DNA of 64,000 bases, from contig NZ_CP058364.1 in NCBI RefSeq assembly GCF_013391805.1, forward strand, positions 744,501 through 808,500, in the 5' to 3' direction. A program made the position numbers and the translations under genes. Position 1 is the stretch's first letter. Each line of letters begins with the position of its first letter. The notes under the pieces are model-generated. The model saw only the letters and a list, made by a program, of their open reading frames with translations, had not been told where the DNA came from and ran no database searches. This document shows positions 1-9,485 of the stretch, one piece after another. The DNA is from Galbibacter sp. BG1 (lineage in GTDB: Bacteria > Bacteroidota > Bacteroidia > Flavobacteriales > Flavobacteriaceae).

Positions 1-1095
1 CGATATGGGCAAACCAAAGGCTACCCAAAACGCCAATCTGGAATTAAGAAATAGCGATAAAAATATCAAAACCAATAAAATCCCCTGCCAGGCGTTTTCT
101 GCCAACAATGCCGTTCGCTGTTTTAAACGAATGGAGGAATCGGAAACCACATCCAGCTTTACGTTATTGTATTTGCTGTTAAACTCTTCTATATAGTCAT
201 TAACTTTATCGGCTGTAGATATGAGGTCTTCACTATTTGTATTACTTATGGTAATATTTACGGCCAAATTCCCATTGAAATAAGATGCATTCGGATTTTC
301 CTCGAAACGATCACGAACCTCGGCCACATCGCGCAACCTTACAATCGTTCCATCTGGCAATGCTTTTACAACTATGTTATTGAGTTCGTCCCCATAATAA
401 GAGCGGTTGTTGGCGCGTATAAGATATTCTTCATCATCGGTTTTTATATTTCCACCGGTTACCAGCAAATTAGTTTCCGAAACAGAAGCCGCAACTTCAG
501 AAAAAGTGAGGTTGTATGCTAGGAGGTCGAGTTCCCGTACGGCTATTTCTATCTCTTCCTGAGGAAATCCTGTTATTTCTACCTGCGAGAGGCCATCAAA
601 ACGGCGCATGTCGTTCTCTACATCCCTGGAAATTTTCTTCAGCGTAGCTAAGGAAACATCATTTCCACTAACTGTGAAGCTTATGGTTTCTCTTATACTT
701 TCTTGTTTACCTACAATTAAAGGCTCCATACCAGATGGAAAAGTAGGCACTTGGTCTACCGCATTTTTAACCTCCAAAAGCATAAAGTCTATATCGTACC
801 CTTTCAAGATCTCTACGGTAATAGAACCACCATTTTCGCGGGAAGTAGAAGTAACCCGGTCGATCCCTTCTATCCCTTTTAAATTGTCCTCGATTTTAAT
901 TACAATCCCTTCTTCTATTTCCTGGGGAGCGGCACCAGGATAGGTGACGTTGATATTGATTATTTTAGAATCTATTAATGGAAAAAAGGAAGATTTTAAG
1001 GTTAGGGCCCCAATAATCCCGAAAATAGCAAAAGCAATAATGAGCACGTTTACGGCTACATCGTACTTTATAAAATAGGCTAATAATTTTCTCAT
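1..1095 (-). CDS. RND-family efflux permease, N-terminal part (runs off left edge)
   Basis: Read on the minus strand from the ATG at 1095, the frame stays open to the window edge, so about 365 N-terminal residues are visible. A first membrane segment (about residues 12-30) is followed by a periplasmic porter-type region with features usual for AcrB/CusA-type RND pumps, such as the YPGAAPQEIE stretch near residue 50. Such pumps use the proton gradient to move drugs, dyes or metals from the periplasm outward in a tripartite complex. The start codon overlaps the stop of the upstream adaptor gene as ATGA (1092-1095), which indicates translational coupling. Substrate cannot be told from this part. 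The C-terminal half and any outer-membrane channel gene lie outside the window. Confidence 0.9.
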   Translation of the reverse strand, partial: MRKLLAYFIKYDVAVNVLIIAFAIFGIIGALTLKSSFFPLIDSKIININVTYPGAAPQEIEEGIVIKIEDNLKGIEGIDRVTSTSRENGGSITVEILKGYDIDFMLLEVKNAVDQVPTFPSGMEPLIVGKQESIRETISFTVSGNDVSLATLKKISRDVENDMRRFDGLSQVEITGFPQEEIEIAVRELDLLAYNLTFSEVAASVSETNLLVTGGNIKTDDEEYLIRANNRSYYGDELNNIVVKALPDGTIVRLRDVAEVRDRFEENPNASYFNGNLAVNITISNTNSEDLISTADKVNDYIEEFNSKYNNVKLDVVSDSSIRLKQRTALLAENAWQGILLVLIFLSLFLNSRLAFWVAFGLPIS

Positions 1096-2243
1096 TCTGC
1101 GGCCGCTTTAATAGTATCATTCCCATTGGGAACTTCTTCATTGGAAACCTTTACAACCATCCCTGGATAGGCTCCCGGAATAGGTTTAGTGATTATTTTT
1201 GTGCCATCGGGAACTTCTTGAAGTACTACTTCCCTATCAGAATAAAAAACAGGTTTTACATCTACCAATTCCAACACAGTATCCTTTACCGCATAAATGT
1301 GGGATTGATCCACCATTAAAGAGCGATCTATTTTTATAGCATCTGGTTCGTCTTTAGCAACCAGACTGGCTTCCACATACATCCCTTCTTTAAGGTTTTC
1401 TCCCTTAACCTCTATAAACACTTTTACGGTTTGCGTAGCTTGGTTTACTTTACCATTGATCCTGCTTACTTTACCTTTCCATGTTTCGGTGTGGTCTAAA
1501 TTGGAGAGGGTAACTTCTTCGCCCTCCTTTAGAAAGCGGTTGTAGGATTTGTTAACCGCTACCTCCATTTCGTACACCTCTGGATCGATAAATTCCCCCA
1601 ATTTTTGTCCGTTTCTTATTAAAGTCCCTTCATTTACCAATGCTTCCGTTAAGACTCCATCAAAAGGAGCTACAATAGTGTACTTACGCAGGCGCTGCTC
1701 TAAGTTTTTTAGATTGAAAAATGCTGTATTAATGCCCCTGCCTATGATAAAATTATTTACCTGAGCCGTCGAAGATTCTGGCAAAGCTGGAGTAGGCTCA
1801 TCCATTTTAAAGTCATTTAAATAAGATTGCCACTGCGGATATACTTCGGGATAATCCAAACGAAGGTCTGGCATTATGGAAGTTATCAAGTTTACAAAAC
1901 TACTTTTTTGAGATTGTACCGAAGCATAGAACTCGGCATTGTCTATTTGCAGTAAAATACTACCCTTAGGGTAGGTTTGACCTTCTTTAAAAAGTCGACT
2001 GCTTTTTTGAAAAACACCTTGGACTTCAGAATAAATTTCAATGCGATGTTTGGCCTCGAGATTCCCGTTGTTGGTAATAACGATAGGGATATCCTTATTT
2101 TCTACTGTTTCAACAAAAACCGTTTTTACCACTTTCTGCACATTTCCAGTGGGCTTTTCTTTGTTATCGATTAAATAGTTGGCTACAAAAACCGCAAAAA
2201 CGATTAAAAGCACCCCTAAAATCCCAAGTATAATTTTTCTCAT
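1092..2243 (-). CDS. RND efflux periplasmic adaptor (membrane fusion protein)
   Basis: A 383-residue HlyD/AcrA-type adaptor. I place the start at the ATG at 2243, because the protein then opens with MRKIILGILG and one clean membrane anchor (residues 4-24). An upstream in-frame ATG at 2327 would add 28 residues that do not look like part of the family. After the anchor come a biotinyl-lipoyl-like half (around residues 60-105), an alpha-helical hairpin region, the second lipoyl half with a VAPFDGVLTEALVNEGT stretch, and beta-barrel domains. It bridges the inner-membrane pump to an outer-membrane channel. The gene is directly upstream of the RND permease with overlapping stop and start, so the two are co-expressed. 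No regulator gene is adjacent within the window. Confidence 0.9.
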   Translation of the reverse strand: MRKIILGILGVLLIVFAVFVANYLIDNKEKPTGNVQKVVKTVFVETVENKDIPIVITNNGNLEAKHRIEIYSEVQGVFQKSSRLFKEGQTYPKGSILLQIDNAEFYASVQSQKSSFVNLITSIMPDLRLDYPEVYPQWQSYLNDFKMDEPTPALPESSTAQVNNFIIGRGINTAFFNLKNLEQRLRKYTIVAPFDGVLTEALVNEGTLIRNGQKLGEFIDPEVYEMEVAVNKSYNRFLKEGEEVTLSNLDHTETWKGKVSRINGKVNQATQTVKVFIEVKGENLKEGMYVEASLVAKDEPDAIKIDRSLMVDQSHIYAVKDTVLELVDVKPVFYSDREVVLQEVPDGTKIITKPIPGAYPGMVVKVSNEEVPNGNDTIKAAAE

Positions 2244-2418
2244 GTTAGTAGCATAGTTAACAACCTCTGGGCGAGCCCTTGAGGTATAGAAATGTGATTT
2301 TTTTAAAAAGTTCCGATACCTTCTCAACCTACTCCAGGTTTATAAGAGTCATAAATTTTTAAATCTCACTTTGTGAGCAAAGCACAAAACTATCTATATA
2401 GAAGTGGGAATAAGGTTA

Positions 2419-2447
2419 AAGATTTCTTAAAAATGAAAAGAAATCTT
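2419..2447. promoter_or_regulatory. Perfect 10-bp inverted repeat upstream of the efflux operon
   Basis: AAGATTTCTT at 2419-2428 and AAGAAATCTT at 2438-2447 form a perfect inverted repeat with a 9-nt spacer. It lies about 175 bp upstream of the adaptor start, in the otherwise gene-free 2244-2660 stretch. A second, shorter one (CTCAC/GTGAG, 2365-2377) sits closer to the gene. No T-run follows in either direction, so an operator is more likely than a terminator. This is inference only. Confidence 0.3.
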
Positions 2448-2484
2448 AAAAACAAAGATCCAAGTTTGAACCGAGAAAGTGGAA

Positions 2485-2517
2485 TAAAAAAAAGAGTGCC
2501 GGCTAGGCCAACACTCT
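2485..2517 (-). terminator. Intrinsic terminator downstream of the ABC-F gene
   Basis: Stem AGAGTG (2493-2498) pairs with CACTCT (2512-2517), with a further GGC/GCC pairing inside. On the minus strand it is followed by a run of eight T (2493-2486). It lies about 145 nt past the ABC-F stop codon. The rest of the 2244-2660 gap shows no convincing gene. Confidence 0.7.
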
Positions 2518-2660
2518 GTAAATCAATCAAACAAACTAACTAAAATATGGAACTAAATTCTGTGATTCACTCAGGTATCAATTCCATTATGAAGCACGAA
2601 TATACCTACAAATTAACAAATAAATCTTTAAAAAGCATATTTTTTCGATGAAATACACTT

Positions 2661-4577
2661 TTATGTTAAAGACTGTAATTCTTCGGTAAGTAAATACCAC
2701 TCTTCAGTTTGTTTTTCAAGTTGTTCTTTTTTCTTATTGTAATTTTCAAAAAAGTTAGGTTTCGCCACCATTTCGTCATGGTTTTTGGCCAAGTCGGCAT
2801 CGATTTTTGCAATTTCCCTTTCCAAGTCTGCTACCGCAGTCTCCGCCTTACTAATTTTATTTTTTAATGATTTTAGTTTCTTCTGGTCTTCAAAGGATAA
2901 TTTTTCAGCTGTATCATTTTTAACAGGGGTTTTGGCCACCTCAGTTTTCTTTTCTACAGCCCTAAAGTCTTCCACTTTACGCTCTTCCAAATAAAAATTA
3001 ATATCGCCTAAGAACTGTTTTATTTTATGATCCCTAAATTCGTAAACACTATCGGTAAGCCCCTGAAGAAAATCACGATCGTGAGAAACAAGTAGCAGCG
3101 TACCTTCAAAATTCTTTAAAGCTTCTTTTAAAACGTTTTTTGATTTTATATCCAAGTGGTTGGTAGGCTCATCCATTACTAGCACATTAAAGGGATGTAA
3201 CAGCATTTTGCAGAGCGCTAAACGGTTTCGTTCCCCTCCCGAAAGTACTTTTACCTTTTTATCTACATCATCCCCTCTAAAAAGAAAAGAACCTAGCATA
3301 TCCCTAACTTTCGATCGGTTGCTGTCCCTTGCTTCGTCGAGCATGGTGTCTAAAATAGTTTTTTCGCCATCGAGGTATTCCGCTTGATTCTGCGCAAAAT
3401 AGCCAATCTGTACATTGTGTCCCAATTTTAGGTTCCCCGTACTCTTTATCTCGCCGACAATAATTTTTGCCAAGGTAGTTTTTCCTTGTCCGTTTTGCCC
3501 AACAAAGGCGGTTTTGGTATTTCGCTCTATCATCATATCCACATCATTGAGCACCATCTTGTCTCCATAGGATTTCCCTACTCGATCTGCCTCAACAACC
3601 ACTCTACCTGGCTGTACTGAAACAGGAAACCTGATATTCATAACGGCATTATCCTCTTCGTCTACTTCAATACGATCTACCTTATCCAATTTTTTTATTA
3701 GCGATTGTGCCATAGAAGCTTTAGAGGCCTTGGCCCTAAATTTCTCGATGAGTTTTTCTGTCTGCTGAATCTGTTTTTCTTGATTCTTTTGTGCATTTAA
3801 TTGCAATTCCCGCATCTCTGCCCGCAGTTCCAAATATTCTGAATAAGGCTTGTTGTAATCGTAAGCTTTACCAAGGGAAATTTCTATAGTTCTATTGGTC
3901 ACGTTATCCAAAAACATTTTATCGTGGGAAACTATTACCACCACTCCCGAGTATGTTTTTAAAAATTGCTCGAGCCAGATAATTGATTCTATATCCAAGT
4001 GGTTAGTAGGCTCATCCAGCAACAGTACATCGTTGTCTTGTAGTAACAATTTGGCCAATTCGATACGCATACGCCATCCCCCCGAAAAAGTATCTGTAAG
4101 TTTATCGAAATCTTCCCTTTTAAAACCCAACCCCAATAATACACGTTCTGTTTTACCTTGATAGTTGTAGCCCCCTATAATTTCATAACGATGGGTAAGG
4201 TCACTTAGGTCTATCATCAATTGGTTGTAACCTTCACTTTCGTAGTCGGTTCTTTCGGCGAGTTGTGTGTTTATTTCATCTAGCTGAAGCTCCATTTGTT
4301 TTATTTCCTCAAAAGCTTGATAAGCCTCTTCCAAAACAGTGTTCCCCTGCTCAAAATCGATATCCTGTTTTAAAAATCCAATACGCACTTCTTTATCAGT
4401 AGAAATAACACCGCTATCGGGCTCCATTTCTTTGGAGAGCAACTTAAGCATGGTAGACTTCCCTGCACCGTTTTTACCAATAAGGCCAACACGGTCTCCC
4501 GGACTTAGTCTAAAAGCAATTTCTTCAAATAAATATTCCCCTCCAAAAGAGACAGATAGGTTGTGGACGTTCAGCAT
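2661..4577 (-). CDS. ABC-F family ATPase (Uup/YdiF-like)
   Basis: A 638-residue soluble protein with two ABC ATPase domains in tandem and no membrane segments, the layout of the ABC-F family, whose studied members act on ribosomes. Walker A motifs are GKNGAGKST (residues 34-42) and GQNGQGKTT (about residue 360). Signature motifs are FSGGW and LSGGE, and each domain has DEPTNHLD as Walker B. A charged linker of about 80 residues joins the domains, and the C-terminus is a lysine- and glutamate-rich coiled coil from about residue 545. Length and coiled coil fit the Uup/YdiF branch rather than EttA. It is transcribed alone; a terminator follows at 2485-2517. Whether it gives antibiotic resistance or only aids translation cannot be told from sequence. 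Confidence 0.93.
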   Translation of the reverse strand: MLNVHNLSVSFGGEYLFEEIAFRLSPGDRVGLIGKNGAGKSTMLKLLSKEMEPDSGVISTDKEVRIGFLKQDIDFEQGNTVLEEAYQAFEEIKQMELQLDEINTQLAERTDYESEGYNQLMIDLSDLTHRYEIIGGYNYQGKTERVLLGLGFKREDFDKLTDTFSGGWRMRIELAKLLLQDNDVLLLDEPTNHLDIESIIWLEQFLKTYSGVVVIVSHDKMFLDNVTNRTIEISLGKAYDYNKPYSEYLELRAEMRELQLNAQKNQEKQIQQTEKLIEKFRAKASKASMAQSLIKKLDKVDRIEVDEEDNAVMNIRFPVSVQPGRVVVEADRVGKSYGDKMVLNDVDMMIERNTKTAFVGQNGQGKTTLAKIIVGEIKSTGNLKLGHNVQIGYFAQNQAEYLDGEKTILDTMLDEARDSNRSKVRDMLGSFLFRGDDVDKKVKVLSGGERNRLALCKMLLHPFNVLVMDEPTNHLDIKSKNVLKEALKNFEGTLLLVSHDRDFLQGLTDSVYEFRDHKIKQFLGDINFYLEERKVEDFRAVEKKTEVAKTPVKNDTAEKLSFEDQKKLKSLKNKISKAETAVADLEREIAKIDADLAKNHDEMVAKPNFFENYNKKKEQLEKQTEEWYLLTEELQSLT

Positions 4578-4637
4578 TTTCTAATTATTGTTACCTTGTA
4601 AATTAAAATGTAGTACTTTTAAGTAAATTTTTTGCAA

Positions 4638-5045
4638 ATGTTAAAAAAAGGAAGCAAACTATACAGCATTTTAACAGGAAGTTGTCCTAAATGCCATGAA
4701 GAGAGCATGTATGTAAGTAAAAATATGTACAATCCCAGGGAAACCATACATATGCACGAACATTGTTCTACCTGCGGTACCAAATACAAAATTGAACCTT
4801 CTTTTTTCTACGGTGCTATGTATGTAAGTTATGGACTGGGAACTGCCTTTGCAGTTGCCGCGTTTGTTATCTCCTTTTTATTTTTGGGCAGCTCGCTTAA
4901 AACCGCATTTTTTGCCATTATTGGCACTTTAATCATTTTTATGCCAATAATTATGCGGCTCTCCCGGAATATTTGGATTAATTTCTTCTTTAAGTACGAT
5001 CCCAATGCAGCCGATAATCATAAAAAGAGCGTTGAAAGCAAGTAA
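4638..5045 (+). CDS. DUF983 family membrane protein
   Basis: A 135-residue protein from the ATG at 4638; an in-frame TTG two codons earlier is less likely as start. The N-terminal part holds two CxxC pairs, CPKC (near residue 19) and CSTC (near residue 47), which look like a small zinc ribbon. Two hydrophobic segments follow at about residues 60-85 and 90-112. This is the DUF983 pattern common in Bacteroidetes and Alphaproteobacteria; the function is unknown. It is divergent from the ABC-F gene and ends only 6 bp before the convergent oxidoreductase gene. Confidence 0.85.
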   Translation: MLKKGSKLYSILTGSCPKCHEESMYVSKNMYNPRETIHMHEHCSTCGTKYKIEPSFFYGAMYVSYGLGTAFAVAAFVISFLFLGSSLKTAFFAIIGTLIIFMPIIMRLSRNIWINFFFKYDPNAADNHKKSVESK

Positions 5046-5051
5046 TTGGTA

Positions 5052-6125
5052 TCAACCGTTTTTACTGACAAATTTCTGGGGATATTTTTTTTGAAAACGT
5101 GCTATGTCCATCTCACTATCCAAATTCTCGTTATTCTCAATTGAATTATAAAGCTTTTCCGCCACAAATGGTGAAACCATGACTCCCCTGCTCCCGAGTC
5201 CATTCAATACGTGTAAGTTTTTATATTCGGGGTGCGTCCCCACCAAGGGTCTTCTATCGGTTACAGTAGGTCGAATCCCGGCTGCTTGGCTTACCACCTT
5301 GTAGGGACACTTTAAAAAGCCCTGTAATTTGTCTTCGAGTTCTTTTCTACTATCTTCAGTAGGAGCGTCCGTTTTATCTTTCCATTTATACGTGGCTCCC
5401 ACTTTAAATCTATTTTTTCCTAGAGGAATTATAAAAACCGAAGACTTCAAAACAAAGTCCAGTTCAAGATCGTTACATTCAATTTCCAACAACTCCCCTT
5501 TTGTTCCTACCAACGGCAAATAATTAAAAAACGGATTGGCACTTAAACCAAAACCTTCACAAAATACCACGTGTTTTGCTTTTAGATCAGTATAAATCAC
5601 ATAACCGTTTTCAAATTTCAAAGCGCTATAATCCATTCGGCTATTTTGGTAGCGCTCGTGAGCTACTAAGTAAGAAATATATTTTTTCTGAAGTAAATCG
5701 GTATCCACCCGTCCTGTTTGAAGCACTTCGCCATACCCAAAAGGCGCATCTACGCAGTCAAGTGTATTCTTTTTCAGTTTCGTAGATAGGAAAGGTTGCA
5801 ATCCAGGCTTATCGGAAGCTTCAAACCAATTATTTTGTTCTTCCACGGAAACAAATCTCCTTAAAACTGGAATCTTAAAATCCAATTTAGTTTCCAATTT
5901 GCCTTCCAAATGCTGGTAGTATGCCGTTAGCATATCCAATTGTTCAACCGACTTCCAGACCGGGGTAAATCGTTTTAAAATGACGGGATTATACATTCCT
6001 CCCGCTACGTTTGATGACTGCTGGGAATCATCATCCAAAACCATGAAAGTTTTGTTGTTTTTTTCCAATTGCTCACAAAAAGCAATTCCGGCCAAGCCTA
6101 TTCCTACCACTATATAATCTACCAT
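5052..6125 (-). CDS. FAD-dependent oxidoreductase, DAO family
   Basis: A 357-residue protein with an N-terminal dinucleotide-binding motif (GIGLAG, residues 8-13) followed by an acidic strand end (VLDDD), as in FAD-binding Rossmann folds. The C-terminal part has a second FAD contact region (GIRPTVTDRRPLVG, then NGLGSRGVMVSPF), which is the pattern of D-amino-acid oxidase, glycine oxidase and the MnmC C-terminal domain. It is expected to oxidise an amine or amino acid, but the substrate is not readable. It has no signal peptide or membrane segment beyond the FAD-binding strand. It lies downstream of gldN on the same strand but beyond a strong terminator, so it probably has its own promoter. 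Confidence 0.85.
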   Translation of the reverse strand: MVDYIVVGIGLAGIAFCEQLEKNNKTFMVLDDDSQQSSNVAGGMYNPVILKRFTPVWKSVEQLDMLTAYYQHLEGKLETKLDFKIPVLRRFVSVEEQNNWFEASDKPGLQPFLSTKLKKNTLDCVDAPFGYGEVLQTGRVDTDLLQKKYISYLVAHERYQNSRMDYSALKFENGYVIYTDLKAKHVVFCEGFGLSANPFFNYLPLVGTKGELLEIECNDLELDFVLKSSVFIIPLGKNRFKVGATYKWKDKTDAPTEDSRKELEDKLQGFLKCPYKVVSQAAGIRPTVTDRRPLVGTHPEYKNLHVLNGLGSRGVMVSPFVAEKLYNSIENNENLDSEMDIARFQKKYPQKFVSKNG

Positions 6126-6150
6126 TATACAAAGATAGTGCTAAGTTGTA

Positions 6151-6190
6151 AAAACAAAAAAACCACGCTTTGCGCGTGGTTTTTTTGTTT
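6151..6190. terminator. Terminator closing the gld cluster (bidirectional form)
   Basis: CCACGC (6163-6168) pairs with GCGTGG (6174-6179), flanked by A-rich sequence on one side and T-rich sequence on the other. It can therefore act on both strands. It ends the gldN transcript and also lies just upstream of the oxidoreductase start. Confidence 0.85.
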
Positions 6191-6217
6191 TTATGTCGTG
6201 AATTGGAATCTTATATT

Positions 6218-7108
6218 CTAGTAACTCCACATATCCTGTTCTTTGTCCCTTATTTTCTCCTGTAAGCGTTGCGCTTCTAGAAGTTGGAACATGGCATTGT
6301 CTGGAATGTAATCTTTAACACCTCTATCTCCTTGAACATTCTCTTCTTTGTAGATAATAGCATTAAAACGTCTTGCATTCAACAACTGGTCGAAAGAAAT
6401 TGGTCTAGAAGAGTTCTGGTCGTTAAATGCTTTGGCATCGTGCAGGATTTCTCTCGCACTTGGGAACCAAACCCAGAACAACTCAACCAAATCAGATTGT
6501 TCACTATCTATAAAGTTTACATCTGGAGCAACAGGCGCCAAGCCTAACAAACGGTATTTTAGTTCTCCTTGACGCTTATCGAAGTACCAAACTCCTTTAA
6601 TACGCCATTCTTGAATATCTGCCGCCGTTAATTCCCTTCTATTGATGTATTCCGCAGAAACTTGTTCTCCAGCATTTAATTGCTCGTAACCAAGGTCTGT
6701 GGTATCCACTTTTTGCAAGGTAGCTTCCAAATCCCCAAACTTACGCTTTTCAGTAAAGTAAGAGTCTACATAGATATCTTCCAAACTTCCATTTTTAATG
6801 TTTCTAATAATAACATCGTAAAGGGATCTACGCTCACTTCCTATATCTACCGTATCGATTGGATAGTAATATGGAAAGTTTATTCTTTCATCAAGATCTA
6901 TACGTTCCCAAACAGTTTTAGACCAAAGGATATCCCTATCATCTACATACCCGTATGGTAACGGCTCGTCGTTATCTGCTTCTATCTGGTCTTCAGTTTT
7001 AACCCCAACTTCTTCTGGAGTCTTTGCATTCAGCAAATTTGCTTGTGCAAAACTGCTTGCCGATAGTATAACAGTTGTTATAGTTAATAAAATCGATTTC
7101 CAATTCAT
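6218..7108 (-). CDS. gldN: GldN, gliding motility / type IX secretion protein
   Basis: A 296-residue protein with a signal peptide (residues 1 to about 21, ending SSFAQA). The mature part is rich in charged and aromatic residues, for example DDRDILWSKTVWERIDLDERIN, shown here only in outline. It matches the GldN/PorN family in length, in gene order after gldM, and in its ending. In Flavobacterium johnsoniae GldN is periplasmic and works with GldK in a ring linked to the type IX secretion system that exports adhesins and enzymes. It is the last gene of the gldKLMN set, 15 bp after gldM, with a terminator following at 6151-6190. Confidence 0.95.
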   Translation of the reverse strand: MNWKSILLTITTVILSASSFAQANLLNAKTPEEVGVKTEDQIEADNDEPLPYGYVDDRDILWSKTVWERIDLDERINFPYYYPIDTVDIGSERRSLYDVIIRNIKNGSLEDIYVDSYFTEKRKFGDLEATLQKVDTTDLGYEQLNAGEQVSAEYINRRELTAADIQEWRIKGVWYFDKRQGELKYRLLGLAPVAPDVNFIDSEQSDLVELFWVWFPSAREILHDAKAFNDQNSSRPISFDQLLNARRFNAIIYKEENVQGDRGVKDYIPDNAMFQLLEAQRLQEKIRDKEQDMWSY

Positions 7109-7123
7109 AACACTAATAATTTA

Positions 7124-8725
7124 TTAATTTGTTAGCTCAACAACAACAGGAGATACTTTTTTAAGCTTGTAAGATCTGTTGTTGGTAATGTAAGCTTCAA
7201 TATCAAAAATTTGTACAGCCTCACCTCTTCCTGCTCTTTGAAGGGCAGATTTTGCACGACCGTCTAATTTATTGCCATTAACTTCTACAGTTGGTTGTCC
7301 TGGAACTTTAAATTTGAATCCGCTTATCGCAAGATTTAAGTCAAAATCGAAGTCCTCTAACATCGCACCAACAGTTGAAATTTCAAGGTTGTTTCTTGGC
7401 ATTTTAATTTCGCCATATTCACCCCTTACTGTTCCTGAAGGACGTGGAATGTCTTTAATTCTAAATTCTGAAGAAGAAGAAACCCCTTGACCATCTGGTA
7501 AGGTACCACTCGCCTTAATAGTAACGGTTCTACCTGTTCCAGGATTCATGGCATACTTACTACCAGAAACTTTTTGAAGTCCAGGTGCAGAAGCATTAAC
7601 CTTGTTATCTGGAATACCAGGAATAGAAATGGTAATTGGGTTGGAAACTCCACGGTAAACCACATTCATTTTATCTGCTGAAATTACCGCTGCATTTGGC
7701 TTAGTAATCGTTGCAAATTTTTGATCTACCAAAACCTCAATAGGCTCTCCATCTTGCTTGAAGATTAAGTTACCTTTTAATTGATGATCTCCAGCACTTC
7801 CAGCACTTACCTTAAGTTTTACACGACCGTCTTCAATAACAAAGTCGTCTCCTTCTTTAAGGTCTCTTCCATCCAATTTAAGGTTTACTTCATTTGGCTT
7901 TGTAGTTCCATCCTTTCTTCCAAGAACAATAGCGCCATCGAAAGTCTCCCCTTGATAGTAAGCAGATTTTGGCTGCTCCAACAAGGTGGTGTAATTGGTC
8001 ATCGATAAATCTGATGCCATTTGACCTTGTAACATTGCCTTAAGGATTTCATCTTGAGTCGTTTTTAAATCCGACTGCAATAAAGTAACCTTAGTTAAAG
8101 AAGCTACTAACGGAAATCCTTCGTAGTGATAGTTTAACCAATCTACTGGGCGCCCATCTCTGTTCTCTACCTTCCCTTTGTCATCACCTGTATGAAAACG
8201 TTGCTCGATTGAGCTTTTCAAAGAAGCCTTTTGTGCTGGCTTCATTAGTGAATCTGGAATATTGGTAATAGTAGCCAATGTAGTTTCTCTAAAGTTATTT
8301 ATATGGTCAACAAACTTTTGTCCTTCCGCAGAATACCGATCTCCTTGAAAAAAAGCTTGATCTAGGAAATCTGATTTATCCATCACCTCATAATCGTTTC
8401 GATCTTCTGGTGGGATGTTTGCTACCATTTCAGCCTTTAGACTATCTAAATAACTGTTAAATCTTACAGATGTTTCTTTAATTTCTTCTGTGTCCTCAAA
8501 AAGCTCTGCATACTTGTCTGGCTGCTCTGTAGACTTTAATTTTAAGTCGTTAAACGCTGCCAAGTTACGCTCTGTAGCTTTTTCGTTGAAGTTTGTTAGC
8601 TTTTCATTTAATAAACCAAAAGCAGACAATACTTCCTTACTCATATTCAACGCCAGCATTGCGATGAAAACCAAGTACATTAGGTTAATCATCTTCTGAC
8701 GTGGTGATAAACTTCCTCCTGCCAT
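7124..8725 (-). CDS. gldM: GldM, type IX secretion motor shaft protein
   Basis: A 533-residue protein with one N-terminal membrane segment (about residues 13-33), preceded by the family-typical MAGGSLSPRQKMINLMYLV opening. The rest is a long periplasmic part with helical then beta-rich domains. Family knowledge: GldM dimers cross the periplasm and, with GldL, form the proton-driven motor that powers gliding and type IX secretion. It lies between gldL (44 bp upstream) and gldN (15 bp downstream). Length is normal for the family and no defect is seen. Confidence 0.96.
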   Translation of the reverse strand: MAGGSLSPRQKMINLMYLVFIAMLALNMSKEVLSAFGLLNEKLTNFNEKATERNLAAFNDLKLKSTEQPDKYAELFEDTEEIKETSVRFNSYLDSLKAEMVANIPPEDRNDYEVMDKSDFLDQAFFQGDRYSAEGQKFVDHINNFRETTLATITNIPDSLMKPAQKASLKSSIEQRFHTGDDKGKVENRDGRPVDWLNYHYEGFPLVASLTKVTLLQSDLKTTQDEILKAMLQGQMASDLSMTNYTTLLEQPKSAYYQGETFDGAIVLGRKDGTTKPNEVNLKLDGRDLKEGDDFVIEDGRVKLKVSAGSAGDHQLKGNLIFKQDGEPIEVLVDQKFATITKPNAAVISADKMNVVYRGVSNPITISIPGIPDNKVNASAPGLQKVSGSKYAMNPGTGRTVTIKASGTLPDGQGVSSSSEFRIKDIPRPSGTVRGEYGEIKMPRNNLEISTVGAMLEDFDFDLNLAISGFKFKVPGQPTVEVNGNKLDGRAKSALQRAGRGEAVQIFDIEAYITNNRSYKLKKVSPVVVELTN

Positions 8726-8769
8726 ATCTAATTCGTTTTAATGTTAATTATTTATTCAATAAAACTGAA

Positions 8770-9426
8770 TTAATTAGCAGGTCTGTTCATAGCAGAAAGC
8801 ATTCCACCGTACACACCGTTTAATGAAGACAAGTTAGTTGTTAACGACTGCATTTGATCTTTTAATTTTCCAGCATTGGCCGCCACTTCTTCTTGAATGG
8901 TCGCTTGCTTGTTAGCACTTTCCAATTGTACTTTGTAAAGGCTATTTAAAGATTCCATTTGTGCAGCAGCTAAAGAAAGTTCTTCGCTATATTTCTTAGT
9001 AGAAGTCAAAGCCTCTGCAGTTGGAGAAATGTTTTTAGCAGCACCTTCGAAGTTTCTAATGCTATCCCCTAGGCTAGACATTAAAGCTGAATCGATTTTT
9101 GCTTCTTTAAGCATGTCGTCTAACTTTTTAGAAAGTTGACCTTCTGCTTCTTTCACTTCCAATGCATTTTGTTTTCTAGTAACTGTAGCTCCTCCTGCTA
9201 ATTCAGGATAAACTAAAGTCCAGTCTAAATCGTCGTCTACCGGCTCGAAAGCAGAGATTGCAAAAATTACCGCTTCCGTGATAAGACCAATGGCTAATAA
9301 TAGCCCTCCATTAATGGGACCGAATTCCCAGTGTAAAATTTTAAACAATGCCCCGATAATTACAACGGAAGCTCCTAGCCCGTAGGCCATGTTAAAAAGT
9401 TTCTTTGATGATTTTGATTGTGCCAT
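8770..9426 (-). CDS. gldL: GldL, type IX secretion motor membrane protein
   Basis: A 218-residue protein with two closely spaced N-terminal membrane segments (about residues 12-32 and 38-60) and a long helical cytoplasmic tail. The segments carry the FKILHWEFG stretch and a glutamate in the second helix (LITEAVIF), the type of buried acidic residue proposed to carry protons in the GldLM motor. The tail (residues 95-215) is coiled-coil-like with many Ala, Leu and Gln. It lies 59 bp after gldK and before gldM. Confidence 0.95.
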   Translation of the reverse strand: MAQSKSSKKLFNMAYGLGASVVIIGALFKILHWEFGPINGGLLLAIGLITEAVIFAISAFEPVDDDLDWTLVYPELAGGATVTRKQNALEVKEAEGQLSKKLDDMLKEAKIDSALMSSLGDSIRNFEGAAKNISPTAEALTSTKKYSEELSLAAAQMESLNSLYKVQLESANKQATIQEEVAANAGKLKDQMQSLTTNLSSLNGVYGGMLSAMNRPAN

Positions 9427-9485
9427 AGTAATAAAAATTTCTAGTTAAGTTAAGTTATTAAACAAGTAGTAATTTGGATTAAAGT

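Noticed and set aside
2547-2651. Possible 34-residue peptide on the plus strand
   Set aside because: It begins with ATG after the ABC-F terminator, but has no promoter, no conserved pattern and no hydrophobic segment that would support it.
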